From: an uncultured Clostridia bacterium
GTDB lineage: Bacteria > Bacillota > Clostridia > Oscillospirales > Oscillospiraceae
Assembly: GCA_947176425.1 (NCBI GenBank)
Contig: CAMWQV010000113.1
Location: 1-6,799, forward strand
Reading direction: 5' to 3'
DNA: 6,799 nucleotides
Below, in pieces: positions 1-5,375 of this stretch. Below the pieces are notes generated by a model. It saw nothing but the letters and a program-made list of their open reading frames with translations, did not search any database and was not told the origin of the DNA. Each line of letters opens with the position of its first letter. Position 1 is the stretch's first letter. The translations under genes and the position numbers were made by a program.

Positions 1-407
1 AATACGCTCATGGCATCATCCGCCGTTACGACCCCGCACAAATGATTTTCGCTGTCTACCACCGGCAGCTCCAGCACGTCAAATTCTTCCATCAGCTGCG
101 CCGCCAGTTCCTGATCGTCCTCCGGCTGCACCGTGACAAACGGGTCCGTCATGATGCTTTCCACTTTGATCCCGCCCTTTGTCAGCAGCAGATCCCGCAG
201 GCCCAGGATTCCCAGCAGAGTATAGTCCTCCGCCACTACATAACAGTTGTTCATCCCCGACTGCGGCAGGCCTACTTGTCTCAGCCGTTCGATCGCCTCA
301 TTCACCCGCGCCGCCGGGGGAAGCATCACCGGGTCAATCCACATGATAGCCGCTACCGTATCCTCTGCTGTCACGCCGCGGCTGAACAGTTCTGTATTTT
401 TCGTCAT
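1..407 (-). CDS. CBS-pair protein resembling the cytosolic domain of MgtE magnesium transporters (N-terminal part, cut by window edge)
   Basis: The gene reads leftward and is open at the left edge; 135 codons are visible. The start ATG (405-407) follows AAGGAGG (416-422) with an 8-base gap. Two CBS motifs fill the visible protein: CBS1 at about residues 20-75 (IM at 21-22, YVVAED at 56-61, LGLRDLLL at 69-75) and CBS2 at about 84-135 (IMTDP at 85-89, DDQE at 97-100, LPVVD at 114-118, TADDAM at 128-133). The pattern of an IM motif, a DQE element and a TVDD-like end matches the CBS pair of MgtE, where it senses Mg2+ and gates the channel. The usual MgtE N domain of about 130 residues ahead of the CBS pair is absent: CBS1 begins only about 17 residues after the start. 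The expected C-terminal membrane channel would lie outside the window. It could therefore be a short MgtE lacking the N domain, or a stand-alone CBS protein. It is preceded by a long structured leader and its own promoter. The family call is good; the transporter function is inferred. Confidence 0.75.
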   Translation of the reverse strand, partial: MTKNTELFSRGVTAEDTVAAIMWIDPVMLPPAARVNEAIERLRQVGLPQSGMNNCYVVAEDYTLLGILGLRDLLLTKGGIKVESIMTDPFVTVQPEDDQELAAQLMEEFDVLELPVVDSENHLCGVVTADDAMSV

Positions 408-429
408 TCTCGCTACCTCCTTGTTTCAT

Positions 430-447
430 TTGGAGTCTGCACTCCAA
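430..447 (-). promoter_or_regulatory. Perfect hairpin just upstream of the MgtE-like gene's ribosome binding site
   Basis: The arms TTGGAGT and ACTCCAA (7 bp) enclose a 4-base loop. The hairpin ends 8 bases from the AAGGAGG ribosome binding site (416-422). No U-run follows, so it is not an intrinsic terminator. It may shape access to the ribosome binding site or protect the mRNA. Its presence is seen directly; its role is inferred. Confidence 0.5.
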
Positions 448-470
448 TCTTGACAGGGAGGCCGGACAAA

Positions 471-551
471 CTATGCCTCGTCAGGACAGACGCCGCGCCT
501 GCCCTCACTTCCTTCTAAGCTTTTGTCTGGCCTTCGACTGCCGGCGTCCAT
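471..551 (-). CDS. Candidate 26-residue leader peptide (uORF) ahead of the MgtE-like gene
   Basis: This short ORF starts at ATG 549-551 and ends at TAG 471-473. A good ribosome binding site, GAGGTG (558-563), lies 6 bases upstream. The peptide is very polar: it begins MDAGSRRPDK, has EGSEGRR in the middle and ends CPDEA. There is no signal peptide or membrane segment. The ORF overlaps three of the four leader helix segments: both a and a', and b. The fourth, b' (460-470), begins immediately after the stop codon, so a ribosome translating or terminating here would decide which helix forms. That is the geometry of a translation-coupled attenuator. Leader peptides rich in Pro and acidic residues control Mg2+ transporter genes in enterobacteria (MgtL), but no homology to those is claimed. 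The ORF may instead be a chance reading frame inside a structured RNA. Confidence 0.4.
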   Translation of the reverse strand: MDAGSRRPDKSLEGSEGRRGVCPDEA

Positions 552-633
552 CTTGTTCACCTCGCTTATCACAAAAATTATTCCGGCATAAAATCGCCCG
601 CCCAACAGCGGACACCTATGCCGGACACATGCT

Positions 634-662
634 ATTATATAGATTGTTGAATGGCCTGTCAA
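634..662 (-). promoter_or_regulatory. Sigma-A promoter for the MgtE-like gene
   Basis: On the minus strand, -35 TTGACA (657-662) and -10 TATAAT (634-639) are both perfect consensus, with a 17-base spacer. Transcription should start near 627. The -35 lies only 15 bases beyond the stop codon of the upstream HD gene. No terminator separates them, so read-through from the HD gene can also reach the MgtE-like gene. Confidence 0.9.
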
Positions 663-677
663 GCAGTTTTTTTCACG

Positions 678-1322
678 TTACTGAATTCCGTCCCATTCAT
701 CTAAAAATTCTGAGATGAAATGTTTCATATACTGCTCTCTTTGTTCTGCTATCTTTTTTGCTGTAGCCGTACTCATCAAGTCTCTAAGCCGGAACAGCTT
801 TTCGTAAAAATGATTGACCGTTGTAGAAATATGATTTCTGTATTCATCCTCATTCATGTTTTCAGTTGGTTTTATCTCGGGGTCATGCATGATTCGGTTA
901 TGGCTTCCTCCATATGCAAAAGCCCTGGCGATACCAATTGCTCCTATGGCATCCAGTCTGTCAGCATCCTGCACGCACATTCCCTCAATCGTTTTAGGAG
1001 TAATGGAATCTGTTCCTTTATACGACACTTCATCAATAATATTGCATATTGTTTTTATCATTGTTTCCGATATGTTGTGCTTCCTCAAAAAGGCGTTCGC
1101 TCTGCCCTTATTTGCATGTGTTTCAGGCGATAATTTGATGTCATCTACATCATGCAGCAGCGCGGCCAACTGAACAACCGCTAAATTTGCATTCTCTTGC
1201 TCTGCAATTCTCGTTGACATTTTGTATACTCTCAGCGTATGGAAATAATCATGGCCGCTATGGTCATCCTTAAAGGTGTTTCTAACAAATGCGACGGCGT
1301 TGTTAATTATCTCTTTATCCAT
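678..1322 (-). CDS. HD-domain phosphohydrolase, YpgQ/YedJ-like
   Basis: A 214-residue soluble protein of the HD superfamily. The metal-binding motifs are visible: H28 (HDYFHTLRV), the HD pair H57-D58 (LLHDVDD) and the distal Asp in QDADRLDA (D119/D121). The order and the GAIGIARAF sequence after the third motif match the YpgQ/YedJ group. Bacillus subtilis YpgQ of that group is a divalent-metal-dependent dNTP pyrophosphohydrolase, so nucleotide hydrolysis is likely but not proven here. The start at 1322 is chosen because GGAG lies 6 bases upstream of it. A longer in-frame start at 1382 has no ribosome binding site and adds 20 unconserved-looking residues. Base composition is odd: sampled stretches are about 30-38% GC against over 55% in the flanking plus-strand genes. 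This suggests acquisition by transfer. It has its own promoter (1495-1523) and no terminator before the next promoter. Confidence 0.85.
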   Translation of the reverse strand: MDKEIINNAVAFVRNTFKDDHSGHDYFHTLRVYKMSTRIAEQENANLAVVQLAALLHDVDDIKLSPETHANKGRANAFLRKHNISETMIKTICNIIDEVSYKGTDSITPKTIEGMCVQDADRLDAIGAIGIARAFAYGGSHNRIMHDPEIKPTENMNEDEYRNHISTTVNHFYEKLFRLRDLMSTATAKKIAEQREQYMKHFISEFLDEWDGIQ

Positions 1323-1488
1323 AAAACGCTCCAAAATATCAATTTGACAAAATAAGACAGGCAATTTTGCGATTTGGGCCATGCTGTGTTTGACTACATA
1401 TGCGTGTTGACCGCTCGGCAGGCACCCAAGCGGTCAACTTGTAATGAGTTGAACTAATGGGCGAACCGCCATGCAGTGGTGCCCTTCT
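1323..1488 (-). promoter_or_regulatory. Structured leader of the HD-domain gene
   Basis: The predicted RNA starts near 1488, about 165 nt before the start codon. Near its 5' end GGGC-ACC pairs with GGT-GCCC across 1459-1484, with a 2-base bulge. Next, AGTTGA and TCAACT (1434-1439 with 1447-1452) can form a hairpin. The same bases also belong to a stronger 10-bp inverted repeat, GTTGACCGCT/AGCGGTCAAC (1406-1438), so the two stems exclude each other. A 12-codon ORF (1434-1472) lies inside, but its ribosome binding site is weak. I see no known riboswitch signature and no U-run marking a terminator. Regulation by RNA folding is inferred only from the competing stems. Confidence 0.4.
1406..1438. 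repeat. Inverted repeat GTTGACCGCT / AGCGGTCAAC
   Basis: Perfect 10-base arms (1406-1415 and 1429-1438) flank a 13-base loop. No T-run follows on either strand, so it is not a standard terminator. The outer 9 bases of both arms are identical to those of the terminator at 4025-4055, which suggests a shared repeated palindrome. It lies in the leader of the HD gene. Confidence 0.7.
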
Positions 1489-1494
1489 GTTTTT

Positions 1495-1523
1495 ATTATA
1501 CACATCTAACCCGCTTTTGTCAA
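1495..1523 (-). promoter_or_regulatory. Sigma-A promoter for the HD-domain gene
   Basis: On the minus strand, -35 TTGACA (1518-1523) and -10 TATAAT (1495-1500) are perfect consensus with a 17-base spacer. Transcription should start near 1488, giving a leader of about 165 nt for the HD gene. It is divergent from the nfnAB promoter (1658-1686); the stretch between them (1524-1657) holds no convincing gene. Confidence 0.88.
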
Positions 1524-1657
1524 GACGGCAGCGGGGATTTTTATACAGAGGTACACTCCGGTATATCGGCTATGAATGCAGCGATTATCAGCGGAATCGT
1601 TTGCCGCTCTGTTACGCCGGAACTGCTGGAATATGCTCGAAAAACGCAGCTCGGTTC

Positions 1658-1686
1658 TTGACGGGGGACGGAAGGTGTGTTAAAAT
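1658..1686 (+). promoter_or_regulatory. Sigma-A promoter for nfnAB
   Basis: -35 TTGACG (1658-1663), a 17-base spacer and -10 TAAAAT (1681-1686); each hexamer differs from consensus at one position. Transcription should start near 1693, leaving a leader of about 60 nt before the nfnA start. Confidence 0.85.
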
Positions 1687-1693
1687 AAATTTA

Positions 1694-1711
1694 TGTATGA
1701 TGCAACATACA
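1694..1711. promoter_or_regulatory. Operator-like palindrome TGTATG-N6-CATACA at the nfnAB transcription start
   Basis: Perfect 6-base inverted arms (1694-1699 and 1706-1711) lie 7 bases downstream of the -10 box, at or just after the predicted +1. A bound repressor here would block transcription. A second, weaker repeat, AATCGA/TCGATT (1712-1717 and 1727-1732), follows at once. The palindrome is seen directly; the regulator is unknown. Confidence 0.45.
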
Positions 1712-1751
1712 AATCGAGCTGCGAATTCGATTGGAAAGAGGAAACAATATT

Positions 1752-2594
1752 ATGTATCGGATTATTAAAAAAAGGGCGCTGAACCCTACGGTCACTTTGA
1801 TGGAGATCGAAGCCCCGCTGGTCGCTCGGAAAGCGGAACCCGGTCAGTTTATCATCCTCCGGGTCGATGCGGACGGCGAACGGATCCCACTGACCATTGC
1901 GGACTATAATCGGGAGACCGGTTCCGTCACGATTATTTTCCAGATCGTCGGCGGTACCACTGAAAAACTCAACCATAAAGAAGAAGGCGAGTTTATTCAG
2001 GATTTCGTCGGACCTCTCGGCCGCGCTACCGAAACCGAGGGCCTTAAACGTGTCGCGGTCATCGGCGGCGGCGTCGGTACGGCTATCGCTTATCCTGTGG
2101 CAAAGAAACTCCATGACGTGGGCTGTCATGTGGACCTCATTGTCGGCTTCCGCAATAAAGACCTTATCATCCTCAAAGAAGAATTTGAAGCCGCCAGCAC
2201 CAATCTGATTATTGGTACCGACGACGGCTCCTATGGCAAAAAAGCCCTGGTTACGGATCTCCTCCGCGAACAGATTGAGGCCGGCGCCAAATATGACAAG
2301 GTTATTGCCATTGGTCCCGTTATTATGATGAAATTCGTCTGTATGCTGACCAAAGAGTTTGATATCCCTACCGTCGTGAGCATGAACCCCATTATGATCG
2401 ACGGTACCGGCATGTGCGGCGGCTGCCGGCTCTCCGTGGGCGGTGAAACCAAGTTCGCCTGCGTGGACGGACCAGAGTTCGACGGCCATAAGGTGGACTT
2501 CGATGAGGCGATGGCCCGCGGCGCCATGTATCGTGATTTCGAGCTGAAAGCACGGGAAGAGACGTGCAATCTGTTCAAACAGGAGGTTAAGTAA
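1752..2594 (+). CDS. nfnA: NfnA, small subunit of NADH-dependent ferredoxin:NADP+ oxidoreductase
   Basis: A 280-residue subunit of the cytoplasmic electron-bifurcating transhydrogenase. With NfnB it couples NADH and reduced ferredoxin oxidation to reduction of two NADP+, reversibly. The N-terminal ferredoxin-reductase-like FAD domain shows RIPLTIAD (44-51). The NAD(H) domain shows GGGVGT (105-110). The C-terminal [2Fe-2S] region has D217, C222, C225 and C237, fitting the unusual three-Cys-plus-Asp ligation reported for Nfn small subunits rather than the four Cys of PyrK. The start at 1752 has AGAGGA (1737-1742) 9 bases upstream; the frame extends back to a TTG at 1731 that lacks such a site. 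The stop is one base before the nfnB ATG, so the two are translated as a pair. Relatives carry names such as sulfide dehydrogenase subunit SudB or dihydroorotate dehydrogenase electron-transfer subunit. The neighbouring NfnB-type subunit and the cluster ligands make NfnA the best call. Confidence 0.88.
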   Translation: MYRIIKKRALNPTVTLMEIEAPLVARKAEPGQFIILRVDADGERIPLTIADYNRETGSVTIIFQIVGGTTEKLNHKEEGEFIQDFVGPLGRATETEGLKRVAVIGGGVGTAIAYPVAKKLHDVGCHVDLIVGFRNKDLIILKEEFEAASTNLIIGTDDGSYGKKALVTDLLREQIEAGAKYDKVIAIGPVIMMKFVCMLTKEFDIPTVVSMNPIMIDGTGMCGGCRLSVGGETKFACVDGPEFDGHKVDFDEAMARGAMYRDFELKAREETCNLFKQEVK

Positions 2595-2595
2595 C

Positions 2596-4014
2596 ATGCC
2601 GAATATGAGTTTGAAAAAAAATCCTATGCCCCATCAGGACCCCGTTGTCCGGGCCGGGAATTTCCAGGAAGTCGCTCTGGGGTATACCAAAGAACAGGCT
2701 GTCGATGAGGCACAGCGCTGCCTCCACTGTAAAAATATGCCCTGTGTCTCCGGGTGTCCCGTGCAGATTAAAATCCCGGAGTTTATCGCCAAAGTCGCAG
2801 AAGGAGATTTTGAGGCCGCATATCAGATTATCGCGCAGGACAGTGCGCTCCCTGCCGTCTGCGGCCGCGTCTGTCCGCAGGAGAGCCAGTGCGAAGCCAA
2901 ATGCGTCCGCGGCATCAAAGGCGAACCCGTCGGCATCGGCCGCCTGGAGCGCTTCGTTGCTGACTGGCATAACGCCAATGTCTCCGAAAAATCTGCCGCC
3001 CCCGCCTCCAACGGCCATAAAGTCGCTGTGATCGGTTCCGGTCCCTCCGGTTTGACCTGCGCCGGTGATCTTGCCCGCAAAGGCTATGAGGTCACCGTCT
3101 ATGAGGCTCTCCATCTGGCGGGCGGCGTGCTGGTCTACGGTATCCCCGAGTTCCGTCTGCCCAAGAGCATCGTGCAGAAGGAAGTGGACGGCCTCAAAGA
3201 ACTGGGCGTCAAGATCGAAACCAACGCCGTCATCGGCCGCTCCATCACCATCGACGAGCTGATGGACGAGTTTAAGTTTGAAGCCGTCTTTATCGGTTCC
3301 GGCGCGGGCCTGCCTATGTTCATGCACATCCCCGGCGAAAACCTCAAAGGCGTTTATTCCGCTAACGAGTTCCTCACCCGCATCAATTTGATGAAAGCTT
3401 ACCGCGACGGCGCTGATACCCCCATTATGCCCCTCCAGGGGAAAAAAGTGGCGGTCGTCGGCGGCGGCAACGTGGCTATGGACGCCGCGCGCTGCTCGAA
3501 ACGTCTGGGCGCCGATGTGTACATCGTTTACCGCCGCAGCGAGGCCGAACTTCCCGCCCGTGCCGAGGAAGTCGAACACGCGAAAGAAGAAGGCATTGTG
3601 TTCAAGACCCTCACCAATCCGGTGGAAATCCTCGGTTACAACAATCCCGAGGACAAGCGTGATCCCAAAAACGGTTCCGTCAACGGCCTGAAGTGCGTCG
3701 AAATGGAACTGGGTGAACCCGACGCATCCGGACGCCGCCGTCCCATCGTGAAAGAGGGCAGCGAGTTCGAGATGGAGATGGACTGCGTTATTATGGCCCT
3801 GGGTACCAGCCCCAACCCCCTCATTAAGTCTACGACAAAGGGTTTGGAAATCAACAGGCGCGGCGGCATTATCGTCAACGAAGACGGCCTTACCAGCCGG
3901 GAAGCCGTCTACGCAGGCGGCGACGCTGTGACAGGCGCGGCAACCGTTATTCTCGCAATGGGCGCAGGCAAAACTGCCGCCAAAGCGATTGACGAGTATC
4001 TGCAAAAGAAATAA
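2596..4014 (+). CDS. nfnB: NfnB, large subunit of NADH-dependent ferredoxin:NADP+ oxidoreductase (GltD/GltA-like)
   Basis: A 472-residue subunit carrying the bifurcating FAD, the NADP(H) site and two [4Fe-4S] clusters. The N-terminal cluster domain has C42, C45, C50 and C54 (CLHCKNMPC...GC), then C89, C93, C99 and C103. The FAD site follows with GSGPSG (147-152). The NADP(H) site has GGGNVAMDAARC (289-300). The C-terminal FAD motif is AGGDAVTGAATVILAMGAG (440-458). This matches the glutamate synthase small-subunit family, and databases often label such proteins homotetrameric GltA or sulfide dehydrogenase SudA. Adjacency to an NfnA-type gene favours NfnB. The ATG at 2596 is 9 bases after AGGAGG (2581-2586), which sits inside the end of nfnA. 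The length is normal for the family and all cluster cysteines are present. A terminator follows 10 bases after the stop. Confidence 0.9.
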   Translation: MPNMSLKKNPMPHQDPVVRAGNFQEVALGYTKEQAVDEAQRCLHCKNMPCVSGCPVQIKIPEFIAKVAEGDFEAAYQIIAQDSALPAVCGRVCPQESQCEAKCVRGIKGEPVGIGRLERFVADWHNANVSEKSAAPASNGHKVAVIGSGPSGLTCAGDLARKGYEVTVYEALHLAGGVLVYGIPEFRLPKSIVQKEVDGLKELGVKIETNAVIGRSITIDELMDEFKFEAVFIGSGAGLPMFMHIPGENLKGVYSANEFLTRINLMKAYRDGADTPIMPLQGKKVAVVGGGNVAMDAARCSKRLGADVYIVYRRSEAELPARAEEVEHAKEEGIVFKTLTNPVEILGYNNPEDKRDPKNGSVNGLKCVEMELGEPDASGRRRPIVKEGSEFEMEMDCVIMALGTSPNPLIKSTTKGLEINRRGGIIVNEDGLTSREAVYAGGDAVTGAATVILAMGAGKTAAKAIDEYLQKK

Positions 4015-4024
4015 CTTACATCCT

Positions 4025-4059
4025 GTTGACCGCCCGGATTGGCCGGGCGGTCAACTTTT
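4025..4059 (+). terminator. Intrinsic terminator of nfnAB
   Basis: A perfect 13-bp stem, GTTGACCGCCCGG (4025-4037) with CCGGGCGGTCAAC (4043-4055), has a 5-base loop and is followed by TTTT. It begins 10 bases after the nfnB stop. Its outer arms match the inverted repeat at 1406-1438. Confidence 0.92.
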
Positions 4060-4155
4060 CCGCAAAAATTGTTGCCGGTATTGCCTCATATGACAGATTT
4101 TTGATTGCCCAAAACAGCGAACGGCAATTTCCACAAAGAAAATAGAAAAAAATAC

Positions 4156-4184
4156 TTGTCGGACGGGAAAAAATGCTATATAAT
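4156..4184 (+). promoter_or_regulatory. Sigma-A promoter for pfkA and the Sel1-repeat gene
   Basis: -35 TTGTCG (4156-4161), a 17-base spacer and a perfect -10 TATAAT (4179-4184). An A-rich stretch (4135-4153) directly upstream resembles an UP element. Transcription should start near 4191, giving a leader of about 67 nt. Confidence 0.82.
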
Positions 4185-4209
4185 TGGATTGGCTTATCAA
4201 TTCTGCGCC

Positions 4210-4229
4210 GGCCTCCCAACCGGAAGGCC
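4210..4229 (+). promoter_or_regulatory. Small GC-rich hairpin in the pfkA leader
   Basis: GGCCTCC (4210-4216) pairs with GGAAGGCC (4222-4229) with one bulged A and a 5-base loop. ATTTTAAT follows shortly, then the ribosome binding site. It could be a weak attenuator or a stabilising 5' stem; the U-run is too poor and too distant to call a terminator. Confidence 0.35.
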
Positions 4230-4257
4230 CGCCATTTTAATGAGGAGGAATCCTATT

Positions 4258-5337
4258 ATGAAACGTATCGGTATGCTTACCAGCGGCGGTGATTGCCAGG
4301 CTCTCAATCCTGCTATGCGCGGGGTGGCGAAAGCTCTCTTTAATTCAGGTGAAGATGTCGAAATTTATGGCTTCCTGGACGGTTACCAGGGCTTGATCTA
4401 CAGCCGGTTCCGTCTCCTGAATTACGCCGATTTTACCGGTATCTTAACAAAAGGCGGCACTTTCCTGGGCAGCAGCCGCACTCCCTTCAAAACCATTCGT
4501 GAACCCGGCCCCGACGGTATCGATAAAGTCGCCGCTATGAAACAAACCTATCATAAGCTGAGTTTGGACTGCCTCGTGATCCTCGGCGGCAACGGTACCC
4601 ATAAAACCGCCAACCTCCTGCGTGAAGAAGGCCTCCATGTCATCACTCTGCCCAAAACCATCGACAATGACCTCTGGGGTACCAATATGACCTTCGGGTT
4701 CCAAAGCGCCGTCAATGTGGCTACCAACGCCATCGACTGCATCCATACCACCGCCGCTTCCCACGGCAGAGTCTTTATCGTTGAGGTGATGGGCCACAAA
4801 GTCGGCTGGCTTACCCTGAATGCGGGCATGGCTGGCGGCGCCGATATTATCCTTATCCCGGAAATCCCTTATGATATCGATAAAATCGCTAAGAAAATCA
4901 AACAGCGCAATGCTCACGGCAGCCAGTTTACGATCCTCGCCGTCGCCGAGGGCGCTATCTCCAAAGAAGACGCCGCTCTCTCTAAAAAAGAGTATAAGAA
5001 AAAAATGCTCAAAATCAGAAAAGAATTCCCCTCCGTTTCCTATGAAATCGCCGATAAACTCGCTAAAAAAACCGGCTGCGATGTCCGCGTCACCGTCCCC
5101 GGCCACACCCAGAGAGGCGGCGCGCCCTGCCCCTATGACCGTGTGTTCGCCAGCCGCCTGGGCGCCGAAGCCGGGGAGCTTATCCTTAACGGTGAATATG
5201 GCTTTATGGTTGGGTACCAGAACCGCGAGATCGTCAAAATCCCGCTGGAGGAAGTCGCCGGTAAACTTAAAATGGTCCCCCCGGATGCTTCTATTATTAA
5301 AGAAGCAAAATTGCTGGGAATCAGCTTCGGCGACTAA
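4258..5337 (+). CDS. pfkA: 6-phosphofructokinase, clostridial mixed-substrate (PFK) group
   Basis: A 359-residue cytoplasmic enzyme that phosphorylates fructose 6-phosphate to fructose 1,6-bisphosphate, the committed glycolytic step. Visible motifs are the N-terminal TSGGDCQALN (8-17), GGNGT (110-114), PKTIDND (132-138) with catalytic D136, MGHKVGW (178-184) and PGHTQRGG (281-288). In E. coli PfkA numbering, G113 corresponds to G104 and K133 to G124. Gly at the first position is typical of ATP use; Lys at the second is shared with PPi-dependent enzymes. This fits the mixed group, where phosphoryl donor is hard to predict. N112 replaces the usual Asp of GGDG. The start at 4258 is chosen because AGGAGG (4243-4248) lies 9 bases upstream; the frame runs back to 4105, but that extension covers the promoter and leader. 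It has its own promoter and is followed 38 bases later by a Sel1-repeat gene without an intervening terminator. Confidence 0.93.
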   Translation: MKRIGMLTSGGDCQALNPAMRGVAKALFNSGEDVEIYGFLDGYQGLIYSRFRLLNYADFTGILTKGGTFLGSSRTPFKTIREPGPDGIDKVAAMKQTYHKLSLDCLVILGGNGTHKTANLLREEGLHVITLPKTIDNDLWGTNMTFGFQSAVNVATNAIDCIHTTAASHGRVFIVEVMGHKVGWLTLNAGMAGGADIILIPEIPYDIDKIAKKIKQRNAHGSQFTILAVAEGAISKEDAALSKKEYKKKMLKIRKEFPSVSYEIADKLAKKTGCDVRVTVPGHTQRGGAPCPYDRVFASRLGAEAGELILNGEYGFMVGYQNREIVKIPLEEVAGKLKMVPPDASIIKEAKLLGISFGD

Positions 5338-5375
5338 ATCCCTGTTAGAGATTTTAGAGAAAAGGATAGATCATT

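Larger units (their letters stand above)
423..628 (-). promoter_or_regulatory. Structured 5' leader with competing helices ahead of the MgtE-like gene
   Basis: The predicted RNA starts near 627 and runs about 220 nt to the start codon. It opens with a hairpin whose arms TCCGGCATA and TATGCCGGA (617-625 with 582-590) are perfect. An inner stem sits at 608-613 with 596-601, and a short U-run follows on the RNA at 577-573. Farther on are two interleaved pairs. Pair a is GACGCCG (542-548) with CGGCGTC (489-495). Pair b is an 11-base match with one mismatch, GGCCAGACAAA (522-532) with TTTGTCCGGCC (460-470). Because the order is a-b-a'-b', the helices form either a pseudoknot or alternatives. A CCUCC (457-461) just after b' could pair with the gene's GGAGG (416-420), while GAGGC (475-479) could occupy the same segment. 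I do not recognise a known riboswitch; an M-box signature was sought and not found. The switching role is inferred. Confidence 0.6.

Noticed and set aside
582..625. 5' hairpin of the MgtE-like leader as an early intrinsic terminator
   Set aside because: The stem is strong, but the U-run starts several bases late and is short. It may attenuate, but this is not enough to call a terminator.
423..628. M-box Mg2+ riboswitch in the MgtE-like leader
   Set aside because: I looked for the conserved M-box 5' element (AGGTGAGGCTCC-like) and its downstream core and did not find them. Only a short AGGTGA match is present, and it fits a ribosome binding site for the uORF.
1323..1382. Upstream start adding 20 residues to the HD protein
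   Set aside because: No ribosome binding site precedes it, whereas GGAG is well placed for the start at 1322.
1459..1495. Plus-strand terminator-like hairpin followed by T-rich sequence
   Set aside because: No plus-strand gene lies upstream to terminate. The T-rich run is the -10 region of the minus-strand HD-gene promoter, and the stem is better read as the 5' hairpin of that transcript.
1510..1542. Second plus-strand terminator-like hairpin (CCCGCT/AGCGGG then TTTTT)
   Set aside because: The stem is short with a 14-base loop, and it overlaps the -35 box and spacer of the minus-strand promoter. It may still stop stray plus-strand RNA but cannot be tied to a gene.
1572..1661. Plus-strand 29-codon ORF in the gap before nfnA
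   Set aside because: It has no ribosome binding site or promoter, its stop overlaps the nfnAB -35 region, and the peptide resembles nothing I recognise.
4105..4257. N-terminal extension of the phosphofructokinase frame
   Set aside because: It covers the promoter and leader, lacks a ribosome binding site, and the family starts at the MKRIGMLTSGGD position.
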